From Acidimicrobiia bacterium UBA4744 (GTDB lineage Bacteria; Actinomycetota; Acidimicrobiia; Spongiisociales; UBA4744): DNA of 37,137 bases. The stretch's first letter is position 1; each line of letters opens with the position of its first letter. The position numbers were made by a program, and so were the translations under genes. A model generated the notes under the pieces. The model was not told the origin of the DNA. It saw only the letters and a program-made list of their open reading frames with translations, and ran no database searches. Below, piece after piece: positions 31,544 to 37,137 of this stretch. The DNA lies in contig DHIO01000006.1 of the NCBI GenBank assembly GCA_002403855.1, positions 46,402-83,538 on the forward strand, written 5' to 3'.

Positions 31544-31549
31544 ACCTTA
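31544..31549 (-). promoter_or_regulatory. Leaderless -10 of the RNA methyltransferase gene
   Basis: TAAGGT on the minus strand, then six bases, then GTG at 31537. No ribosome binding site is present. Confidence 0.5.
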
Positions 31550-31563
31550 CTGTCGACGCTTCT

Positions 31564-31616
31564 CGGTTTTGGCGTCCTGAAGGCGGAAATATGCCCGGTT
31601 GAGGACGCCAAAACCG
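31564..31616. terminator. 15-bp perfect inverted repeat after the nitroreductase gene
   Basis: CGGTTTTGGCGTCCT (31564-31578) is the exact complement of 31602-31616, with a 23-base loop. It lies 12 bases past the nitroreductase stop and before the methyltransferase promoter. A long T-run is absent, so it may be a terminator, an mRNA-end stabiliser or a binding site. Confidence 0.5.
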
Positions 31617-31628
31617 GATTTCTCGATC

Positions 31629-32231
31629 CTACGTTCGCTTGTTCCATCGCTCGCGGTGCACGACGTCGGATTCAGCTCTCCAACCACGCTCCAGAGATCC
31701 AGATCTACGGTCCGGGGCCGGGTGGCCGACGGTCACTACGCCAATCGGAGTCACATCGTCCGGGATCTCGAGCAGCCCTCGTAGGCCGGGGATCGAATGG
31801 ACTCCGAGGAACCCGGCGGCCAGCCCCTCATCGACCGCAGCCAGCAGGAGGAGGAGCATGGATGCTCCCGCATCGACCCACCAGTAGGGGACGGGCCAGG
31901 CGATCTCCCGACCCCGGTCGTCGACTTTGTCGGCCTCCTGGTAACGCCGGTGATAGTCGGCTTCGCTGGTGCAGACGACGAAGTGGACCGGGGCTCGCGA
32001 AATCCACGGCGCGAACCCGGCCTCAACGTACGAGGGCTCCCCGGCGAGATCGGCAATGGCTTGCCGGGTCTCGACCGATGTGACTACCACCAGATACTGA
32101 CCCTGAGCGAAACCGGCGCTGGGTGCCCGACGAGCCGCCGTGATCAGACGGTCGATCGACGCGGGGTCGACCGGATCATCGGTGTAGGCGCGAACCATTC
32201 GTCGCTTTCGGATGACATCTTGGAAATCCAT
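31629..32231 (-). CDS. Nitroreductase-family flavoprotein
   Basis: 200 residues. N-terminal MDFQDVIRKRRMVRAYTDDPVD has the FMN-phosphate-binding Arg cluster of nitroreductases, followed by ARRAPSAGFAQGQYLVVVT and a C-terminal VTVGHPAPDRRS segment. These dimeric FMN enzymes reduce nitro compounds, quinones or related substrates with NAD(P)H; members also act in F420 or B12 lower-ligand chemistry. The substrate here is unknown. ATG with AGGA a few bases upstream. Confidence 0.87.
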   Translation of the reverse strand: MDFQDVIRKRRMVRAYTDDPVDPASIDRLITAARRAPSAGFAQGQYLVVVTSVETRQAIADLAGEPSYVEAGFAPWISRAPVHFVVCTSEADYHRRYQEADKVDDRGREIAWPVPYWWVDAGASMLLLLLAAVDEGLAAGFLGVHSIPGLRGLLEIPDDVTPIGVVTVGHPAPDRRSGSLERGWRAESDVVHRERWNKRT

Positions 32232-32252
32232 GAGTCCTGTCTCGTCTCTCGA

Positions 32253-32309
32253 GTAGCAGGGAGCAGTCTGGCGGATGACTGATGACTGACAACCGGAAAC
32301 TGATAACTT
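32253..32309. repeat. Heptanucleotide repeat array 5 containing a leaderless promoter
   Basis: Seven-base units GTAGCAG, GGAGCAG, (one-base slip) CTGGCGG, ATGACTG, ATGACTG, ACAACCG, GAAACTG, ATAACTT. The last unit supplies the -10 TAACTT (32304-32309), six bases before the ATG at 32316. The array fills the gap between the divergent nitroreductase and small membrane protein genes. Confidence 0.55.
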
Positions 32310-32315
32310 CCTCCC

Positions 32316-32669
32316 ATGTCGGGGCCGGAGCGCACTCGTCGGGCCATTCTTGATATCGGTCTCGGGGCCGGCACCGTCGGGCTCGCCGTCGTCTTGACCT
32401 TCTGGGGAAGTCTGGCCGCCGTACAGGCCACCTTCTTGTTGATGACCGTCGCCGTCCTGGTCTGGATGGCGACCACCAGCGTCGATCGACTGCGGGGCAC
32501 GTCGGGCTGGCCGCGTCCGTGGCTCTTCGGAGGCCTCGTTGTACTACTCGCCGTCAACGCGTCGGTCTTCTCATTCACCGGGTTCACGGGGCTGCTGTTG
32601 AGTGCAGCCCTGCTCGGGGCGGCGCTGATCATCGGTGTCGCTCGAGTGTTGCTGCGGGTCGGTGCCTAG
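32316..32669 (+). CDS. Small integral membrane protein of unknown function
   Basis: 117 residues with four likely TM segments (AILDIGLGAGTVGLAVVLTFWG, VQATFLLMTVAVLVWMAT, WLFGGLVVLLAVNASVFSF, GLLLSAALLGAALIIGVARVLL). No family is recognised. The leaderless -10 with N6 spacing supports the ATG at 32316. Its TAG stop shares bases with the stop of the convergent pntB gene. Confidence 0.65.
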   Translation: MSGPERTRRAILDIGLGAGTVGLAVVLTFWGSLAAVQATFLLMTVAVLVWMATTSVDRLRGTSGWPRPWLFGGLVVLLAVNASVFSFTGFTGLLLSAALLGAALIIGVARVLLRVGA

Positions 32670-34039
32670 GCCTCTTTGACTGCCGCCACCAGATCGGTCA
32701 TCGCTCGTTTGGCGTCCGAGAAGAACATCAAGGTGTTGTCCAGGTAGAACAACGGATTGTCGATTCCGGCAAAGCCCGGGGAAAGACTCCGCTTGATCAC
32801 GATGCAAGTGGTTGCTTTGTCCACATCGAGGATCGGCATCCCGAAAATCGGGCTGGTCTCGTCGTCCCGGGCTCCCGGGTTGACCACGTCGTTGGCTCCC
32901 ACTACCAGGGCCACGTCTGACCGAGGAAAGTCCTCTTGGATCTGGTCGAGGTCGTAGAGCTTGTCGTATTCGACGTCCGCTTCGGCCAGCAGCACGTTCA
33001 TGTGTCCCGGCATGCGACCGGCAACCGGATGAATCGCATACCGCACATCCACGTTGCGTTCTTCCAGGAGATTGGCCAACTCCTTGAGGTTGTGCTGCGC
33101 CTGAGCAACTGCCAAGCCGTACCCGGGCACCACGATCACCGAGTCGGCGTATGCCAGGGTCACAGCCGCGTCGTCGGCGGTGGCCGAACGAACGGGCTTT
33201 TCGCCGATTGCTCCCGGTCCGCCTTCCATGGCAGCCGCTCCGAAGGCGCCGAACAACACATTCCCGAGCGAGCGGTTCATTGCCTTGACCATGATGTTGG
33301 TCAGAATCAACCCGGAGGCTCCGACCAGGGCGCCGCTGATGATGAGAGCGTTCGACTCGATGACGAACCCGGCCATTGAGGCGGCGATGCCCGAGAACGC
33401 GTTGAGGAAAGAGATGACCACCGGCATGTCGGCTCCGCCGATCGGCAGGACCCGCACCACGCCCAGGGTCAACGCCGCCAGCACCAGCAGCCAGAAGGCC
33501 GGTGTGCTGCCCCCGACCACAACCCACACACCCAGTCCGATGACGGCCGCCGCCAGCAGCGCATCCCCGAATCTCTGGCCCGGATATCCGACCGGTTGCC
33601 CCGAGACCAGTCCCTGCAGTTTGCCGAAGGCGACGAAGGAGCCCGAAAAGGTCACGGCTCCGATGACCGTCGATAGGACGATGGTTATGTCGGTCCGCAG
33701 GGGGAGCGCATCCGACGTGAGGAATTCGGCTGCTGCGACCAGGGCCGAAGCACCGCCTCCAAACCCGTTGAACGCCGCCACCAGTTGCGGCATGGCCGTC
33801 ATCTCCACCGTCCGGGCGAGAAAACCGCCCACCGCCCCGCCCACCACCAGGCCCGCTACAACTATCCATGGGCTGATGATGTCGGTCAGGAGAAGGGTGA
33901 CCACGATGGCGATCAGCATGCCGAGGGCGGCCAGCTGATTGCCTCGCCGGGCGGTCACGGGGGATTGCAGTTGCTTGAGGCCGAGAATGAATGCCGCTGC
34001 CGCGACAAGATAGAAGAAGCTCGCCAGAGTGGCGCTCAT
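32666..34039 (-). CDS. pntB: NAD(P) transhydrogenase beta subunit
   Basis: 457 residues: about nine TM helices forming the proton channel domain II (including AFNGFGGGASALVAA and the loop SFLNAFSGIAASMAGF), then the NADP(H)-binding domain III starting near residue 290 with VPGYGLAVAQAQHNLKEL, HPVAGRMPGHMNVLLAEA and VGANDVVNPGA. It completes the proton-translocating transhydrogenase that makes NADPH from NADH using the proton gradient. Its ATG overlaps the preceding gene stop by four bases. Confidence 0.96.
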   Translation of the reverse strand: MSATLASFFYLVAAAAFILGLKQLQSPVTARRGNQLAALGMLIAIVVTLLLTDIISPWIVVAGLVVGGAVGGFLARTVEMTAMPQLVAAFNGFGGGASALVAAAEFLTSDALPLRTDITIVLSTVIGAVTFSGSFVAFGKLQGLVSGQPVGYPGQRFGDALLAAAVIGLGVWVVVGGSTPAFWLLVLAALTLGVVRVLPIGGADMPVVISFLNAFSGIAASMAGFVIESNALIISGALVGASGLILTNIMVKAMNRSLGNVLFGAFGAAAMEGGPGAIGEKPVRSATADDAAVTLAYADSVIVVPGYGLAVAQAQHNLKELANLLEERNVDVRYAIHPVAGRMPGHMNVLLAEADVEYDKLYDLDQIQEDFPRSDVALVVGANDVVNPGARDDETSPIFGMPILDVDKATTCIVIKRSLSPGFAGIDNPLFYLDNTLMFFSDAKRAMTDLVAAVKEA

Positions 34040-34323
34040 GACCGGTCTTTCTTGTGGAACATCTCGAGCATGCGATCGGTCACCAGGAAACCACCTACCA
34101 CGTTGATGGTGGCGAACACAACTGCCAGGAACCCGAGTACCGCAGCAACGGTGGTGTCCCCCCGCCCGGCGACCACCAGGGCGCCGATGATGGTGATGCC
34201 CGAAATCGCGTTCGAGCCGGACATGAGCGGAGTGTGGAGCTGCGGCGGAACCTTGGTGATCACCTCGAAGCCGACGAAGGCGGCGAGCACGAACACGGTG
34301 ATCGGGATGACGAGTTCGGCCAT
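34036..34323 (-). CDS. pntAB: NAD(P) transhydrogenase subunit alpha part 2
   Basis: 95 residues with three TM helices (VIPITVFVLAAFVGFEVI, SGITIIGALVVAG, VAAVLGFLAVVFATINVVGGFLV) and the PPQLHTPLMSGSNAISG loop typical of the membrane part of the alpha subunit. The ATG at 34323 shares one base with the pntAA stop (TGATG). The three-subunit form is standard for many bacteria. Confidence 0.95.
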   Translation of the reverse strand: MAELVIPITVFVLAAFVGFEVITKVPPQLHTPLMSGSNAISGITIIGALVVAGRGDTTVAAVLGFLAVVFATINVVGGFLVTDRMLEMFHKKDRS

Positions 34324-35456
34324 CAGTCCACTCCTCCCAGCATCGATTTGACCGCTTCGTTTACCACCCGTCCCTCGTGCGTGACACACAGACCGGCGGT
34401 TATCTCGTCCTCGAAGTCGATGACGACGCCTTCTTCCTGGAGGAGGTGGGTGAGCACAGCCGCTACGTTCCGGGCGTACATCTGGCTGGCGTGGGTGGCG
34501 ACGCCGGATACGAGATCCGTGGGCGCGAGGATGACTACGCCGTTGTGACTCACTTGCTCGTCGGCCCTGCTCAACTCGCAGTTGCCGCCGGTCGCGGCTG
34601 CCAAGTCGACAATCACCGAACCCGGCGCCATGTCCTCGACCATCTCTCGCGTGACCAACCGGGGGGCCCTCCGTCCCGGGATGGCGGCAGTCGTGATGAC
34701 CACATCGTGGCGGGCCACGTACTCGCCGAGTTGCATGAGGAGGCGCTGTTGGGCATCAGCCTCTAGTTCCCGGGCATACCCGCCGGTCTTGGTTTCGTCT
34801 TGTTGCTCGATCTCGAGATGGACGAAACGGGCACCCAGGCTCTCCACCTGCTCTGCCGCTGCTGCACGCACGTCGTACGCCGACACGATCGCGCCAAGCC
34901 GCTTGGCGGTGGCGATGGCCTGCAAGCCGGCAACGCCGGCCCCCAGCACGAGTACCTTGGTGGGTCGGATGGTTCCGGCTGCTGTGGTGAGCATTGGGAA
35001 GAACTTGCCGTGAGTTGCCGCAGCGACCAACACAGCCTGGTAGCCGGCGGCGGTTGCCTGCGAAGACAGGACGTCCATGGGCTGGGCCCGGGTGGTGCGT
35101 GGAAGGGTTTCGAACGCCAGAGCGGTTACCCCGGCGGCTGCAAATGACTCGGCCCGTTGGGGTTCGTCGAGCGGCTCGAGAAGACCGAGAAGGATGCCGC
35201 CCGGTCGCAACAGTGCGGTTTGTTCGTCCGTGGGGCTCGAGAGACAGACGACCAGTTCTGCACCCCAGGCGGCCGGAGGGTCGACGATCGTCGCCCCAGC
35301 CTCTTCGAAGAGGTAGTCGGGGAATCCCGCCTGGAGGCCGGCGCCGGAATCGACGATGACCGAGAACTCCTGCTTGGCCAGCCGGGTGGTTACGTCGGGT
35401 GTTACGGCGACGCGCCGTTCTCTGGGGGTGACTTGGTTGGGCACACCGATTTGCAT
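34323..35456 (-). CDS. pntAA: NAD(P) transhydrogenase subunit alpha part 1
   Basis: 377 residues, the soluble NAD(H)-binding domain I, related to alanine dehydrogenase: MQIGVPNQVTPRERRVAVTP at the N-terminus, Rossmann segment VLVLGAGVAGLQAIATAKRLGA, YDVRAAAAEQVESLGA, and DDVVITTAAIPGRRAP-like VVITTAAIPGRRAP. The ATG at 35456 gives the family N-terminus and follows AGAGGT. A promoter with TTGGGA/TAGATT boxes lies just upstream. First gene of the pnt operon. Confidence 0.95.
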   Translation of the reverse strand: MQIGVPNQVTPRERRVAVTPDVTTRLAKQEFSVIVDSGAGLQAGFPDYLFEEAGATIVDPPAAWGAELVVCLSSPTDEQTALLRPGGILLGLLEPLDEPQRAESFAAAGVTALAFETLPRTTRAQPMDVLSSQATAAGYQAVLVAAATHGKFFPMLTTAAGTIRPTKVLVLGAGVAGLQAIATAKRLGAIVSAYDVRAAAAEQVESLGARFVHLEIEQQDETKTGGYARELEADAQQRLLMQLGEYVARHDVVITTAAIPGRRAPRLVTREMVEDMAPGSVIVDLAAATGGNCELSRADEQVSHNGVVILAPTDLVSGVATHASQMYARNVAAVLTHLLQEEGVVIDFEDEITAGLCVTHEGRVVNEAVKSMLGGVD

Positions 35457-35472
35457 CTGATACCTCTTCGCG

Positions 35473-35501
35473 AATCTATAACGGTTGTGCTCGATTCCCA
35501 A
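35473..35501 (-). promoter_or_regulatory. pnt operon promoter
   Basis: On the minus strand TTGGGA (35501-35496), a 17-base spacer, and TAGATT (35478-35473). The pntAA ATG follows 16 bases after the -10, with an AGAGGT ribosome site in between. Confidence 0.5.
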
Positions 35502-35553
35502 GTTGAGGGTAGGGTGACCCCGGGGCGTTGAGTACTTCCCGAAGGTGACTTGT

Positions 35554-36474
35554 ATGGCCACTGCCTTTGAGGACCGCAGTATGTCCGGAGCCGCTTTTTC
35601 GGTGGTGTGGACCCGCGGCAAGGGATGCGCCGAATTGGCTGATCTGCTGGATGCCGGGTCCCCGAACCGCGTGCAAGGAGATCTCCGCGCAGAGTGCATC
35701 GGAGCCCGGGCGGATCTGCTGGTATCCCGGCGCCTGCCGCCCGGTTTCGATTTCGTGAGTGTGGCGGTACCTTCCGATTTCGTCCCCGACACCGTGGAGA
35801 GCGTTTCCGCCGCGGTCAGCAGCGGACCCCATTCGGCGCTGGCAGCCCGGATTGCTCTCCGGATCGGGGAAGCATTGGGCGTTGAAGCCGAGATGGTTTC
35901 CGCCTATCCGGCGCCCGATGACCGGGCGGCGGCTCAGCGGATCGTGAAGACCCTCGCCGGGAAGGTTCCTCACCTTCCGTTTCGGGTTGTCGAAACTGCC
36001 GATGCTCGTGAGCTGATTGCGGCGTTGCCGCCGAATGCCTTGCTGGTGCTGGGAGCTCCCGGTGGGGGGTGGTTGCAGCGAGCGTTCTTCGGCACCGGTG
36101 TCAGGTTACGTCAGCGCGCTCCGGCCGGAGCCATCGTGGTCCAGCAGGCGCCTGCCCGGGTGTATCACAAGATGGGGGAACCGGCCTACGTCAGCCGTCA
36201 CCTCCTGGTCGGAGACGCTCTGCGCCTCATGGAGCACGGCGCCGCCGCCGTCGTCGATGAGGGGGAACTCGTAGGTGTCATCCGCCGAAGAACGCTCGAA
36301 GGGGCCGACCGGGGTATCAGGGTGGGTGACCTCATGGACGACCCGGTGTTCTTGGAGGTTGGGGATGGCTACGAAGAGGCCGCCCGGCTAGCCGGCGTGT
36401 TCGAAGGTGCGCCCATACCGGTTGTCGACGGCAATGGACGCCTGGTGGGGTGCGTAGCCGCACCTACTTCCTGA
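35554..36474 (+). CDS. Universal-stress-like protein fused to CBS domains
   Basis: 306 residues. Residues ~65-205 resemble a UspA-type nucleotide-binding fold (DFVSVAVPSDF, LVLGAPGGGWLQRAFFGTGVRLRQRAPAGAIVVQQAP, matching the G-x9-G-S/T end segment loosely). Residues ~210-306 form a CBS pair (VGDALRLMEHGAAAVVDEGELVGVIRRRTLE; VGDLMDDPVFLEVGDG; PVVDGNGRLVGCVAAP) that would bind adenine nucleotides. The role is probably energy or stress sensing. The ATG at 35554 follows GAAGGTGA by five bases; a GTG nine bases earlier is less likely. It diverges from the transhydrogenase operon, which is compatible with redox-related control. Confidence 0.7.
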   Translation: MATAFEDRSMSGAAFSVVWTRGKGCAELADLLDAGSPNRVQGDLRAECIGARADLLVSRRLPPGFDFVSVAVPSDFVPDTVESVSAAVSSGPHSALAARIALRIGEALGVEAEMVSAYPAPDDRAAAQRIVKTLAGKVPHLPFRVVETADARELIAALPPNALLVLGAPGGGWLQRAFFGTGVRLRQRAPAGAIVVQQAPARVYHKMGEPAYVSRHLLVGDALRLMEHGAAAVVDEGELVGVIRRRTLEGADRGIRVGDLMDDPVFLEVGDGYEEAARLAGVFEGAPIPVVDGNGRLVGCVAAPTS

Positions 36475-36532
36475 CCACTTTGAGCGCGAGTCGCGGTCAA
36501 GTTGAGAGAGGTTCTGCCGATGCCTATCGGTA

Positions 36533-37137
36533 ATGGCAGTCAACCCGGGTGGCTTCGGCATCTCGCAGATCGATCGACACTCCGTTGGAGTGCGGTCGGC
36601 TGCCCTCATGGTCTTCTTTCTGACCATCTTCAGTTTCGTAGCCGTGGCGCATCCCTCTCCGGTCCGCGCCGTGACCGGCGACGCCCAGCAGCTCTTGAGC
36701 CTCATCAACCAGGAGCGGGCGGCTTTGGGAGTGCAACCGCTCACCTTCCGAGACGATCTGGTGCAGATCGCCGCGGAGCATTCGGCTTGGATGGCCTCGA
36801 CCGGGATCTTCCAGCATCGGTCTGATCTGTCGGCCGGTGTCAGCGGACCCTGGACGCGGATCGGAGAGAACATTGCCTACGGCTGGGGCGTGGCGAGCAT
36901 CCACCGCATGTTCATGGAATCCAAAGGTCATTGTGAGAACAACCTCTACGCCGGCTTCAACCGGGTAGGAATTGAGTTTGCCACCGGGGGCAACGGGGCG
37001 ATGTATGTGACGGTGGTATTTGTTCAAGAGTCGGGCGGTTCGTTGCCGGGCCCGACAGTATGCCCGTACGACTACACCACGACGACGACGGTGCCGGTCG
37101 CCACCACGACGACGACGGTGCCGGTCGCCACCACGAC
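36533..37137 (+). CDS. Secreted CAP/SCP-domain protein, 3' truncated by window end
   Basis: At least 201 residues, open to the end of the window. A signal segment (ALMVFFLTIFSFVAVAHPSPVRA, residues ~30-52) precedes a CAP (SCP/TAPS) domain: LLSLINQERAALGVQPLTFRDDLVQIAAEHSAWMA, then FQHRSD, IGENIAYGWG, MESKGHCENNL and YVTVVFVQ, with the His and Glu of the family's conserved cleft. Bacterial members are often secreted, with binding or peptidase-like roles that are poorly defined. A Thr-rich tail with repeats follows. The start is uncertain: the ATG at 36533 has no clear ribosome site. Confidence 0.82.
   Translation, partial: MAVNPGGFGISQIDRHSVGVRSAALMVFFLTIFSFVAVAHPSPVRAVTGDAQQLLSLINQERAALGVQPLTFRDDLVQIAAEHSAWMASTGIFQHRSDLSAGVSGPWTRIGENIAYGWGVASIHRMFMESKGHCENNLYAGFNRVGIEFATGGNGAMYVTVVFVQESGGSLPGPTVCPYDYTTTTTVPVATTTTTVPVATT
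37076..37137 (+). repeat. 27-bp tandem repeat encoding a Thr-rich tail
   Basis: Two full 27-base units (37076-37102 and 37103-37129) and the start of a third, each encoding TTTTTVPVA. The array is cut by the end of the window, so its length is unknown. Confidence 0.9.

Noticed and set aside
32571..33869. 432-residue minus-strand frame inside pntB
   Set aside because: Same strand as pntB but shifted frame, Gly/Arg/Gln-rich, no motif; pntB is unmistakable in the other frame.
36502..36825. 107-residue plus-strand frame at the CAP gene start
   Set aside because: It is in another frame from the CAP domain, which is clearly read in frame from 36533; no family likeness in the alternative.
1..37137. 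tRNA, rRNA, CRISPR arrays, insertion sequences
   Set aside because: I saw no tRNA-like cloverleaf, rRNA segment, regularly spaced repeats of CRISPR size, transposase or terminal repeats of a mobile element. Short structured RNAs could have been missed by eye.

Overview
This 37.1-kb, GC-rich window looks like the chromosome of an uncultured high-GC actinobacterium, most likely of the Acidimicrobiia type (an inference from gene content, not a database match). The supporting signs are GTG and TTG starts, several leaderless TANNNT promoters, a TCGAAC-N4-GTTCGA type SOS box, Thr-rich linkers in exported proteins, a split cytochrome b in the bc complex, and a complete Ccm (System I) cytochrome c maturation operon.

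Layout. 1-4.6 kb: the 3' part of trpD, a Fur-family regulator, a TlpA-like thioredoxin lipoprotein whose first active-site Cys codon is an in-frame TGA followed by a SECIS-like hairpin (candidate selenoprotein, U-G-T-C), and a cbiM(N)-cbiQ-cbiO metal uptake operon behind a near-perfect Nur-type (nickel) operator. 4.7-6.1 kb: a membrane-anchored alpha/beta hydrolase. 6.2-12.9 kb: a multiheme cytochrome c island holding a seven-heme NapC/NirT-like quinol oxidase (+), and on the minus strand a b-type cytochrome with two c-heme domains, a nine-heme membrane cytochrome and a ten-heme lipoprotein built from two five-heme halves. 13.2-19.6 kb: the ccmA-B-C-D-E-F-H-(TPR)-G operon (-). 19.7-23.1 kb: a Rieske/cytochrome b/cytochrome b-c operon (+) whose last subunit fuses the subunit-IV-like part of cytochrome b to seven c-type heme motifs. 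23.1-24.3 kb: an Lgt-like membrane protein and a second TlpA-like lipoprotein (-). 24.4-25.6 kb: glgC. 25.7-32.7 kb: a secreted two-domain protein, a stop-interrupted small lipoprotein, a CDC48-like double AAA ATPase, an SOS-boxed exonuclease/GIY-YIG repair nuclease, a TrmH-family RNA methyltransferase, a nitroreductase and a small membrane protein. 32.7-35.5 kb: the three-gene proton-translocating transhydrogenase. 35.6-37.1 kb: a universal-stress/CBS protein and a truncated CAP-domain protein.

How it fits together: the multiheme island, the Ccm operon and the unusual bc complex form one respiratory block of about 17 kb. The genes encode 35 c-type heme motifs in total (7+2+9+10+7), next to the machinery that attaches heme. 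Quinol could be oxidised by the NapC-like protein, by the b/diheme protein or by the bc complex, with electrons passed to multiheme wires at the cell surface. This would suit extracellular electron transfer or an undescribed terminal reductase; the acceptor is unknown. DosR-like GGGACT boxes before two of the cytochrome transcription units suggest low-oxygen or redox control. Five intergenic arrays of seven-base repeats, some overlapping promoters or forming hairpins between genes, run through the window.
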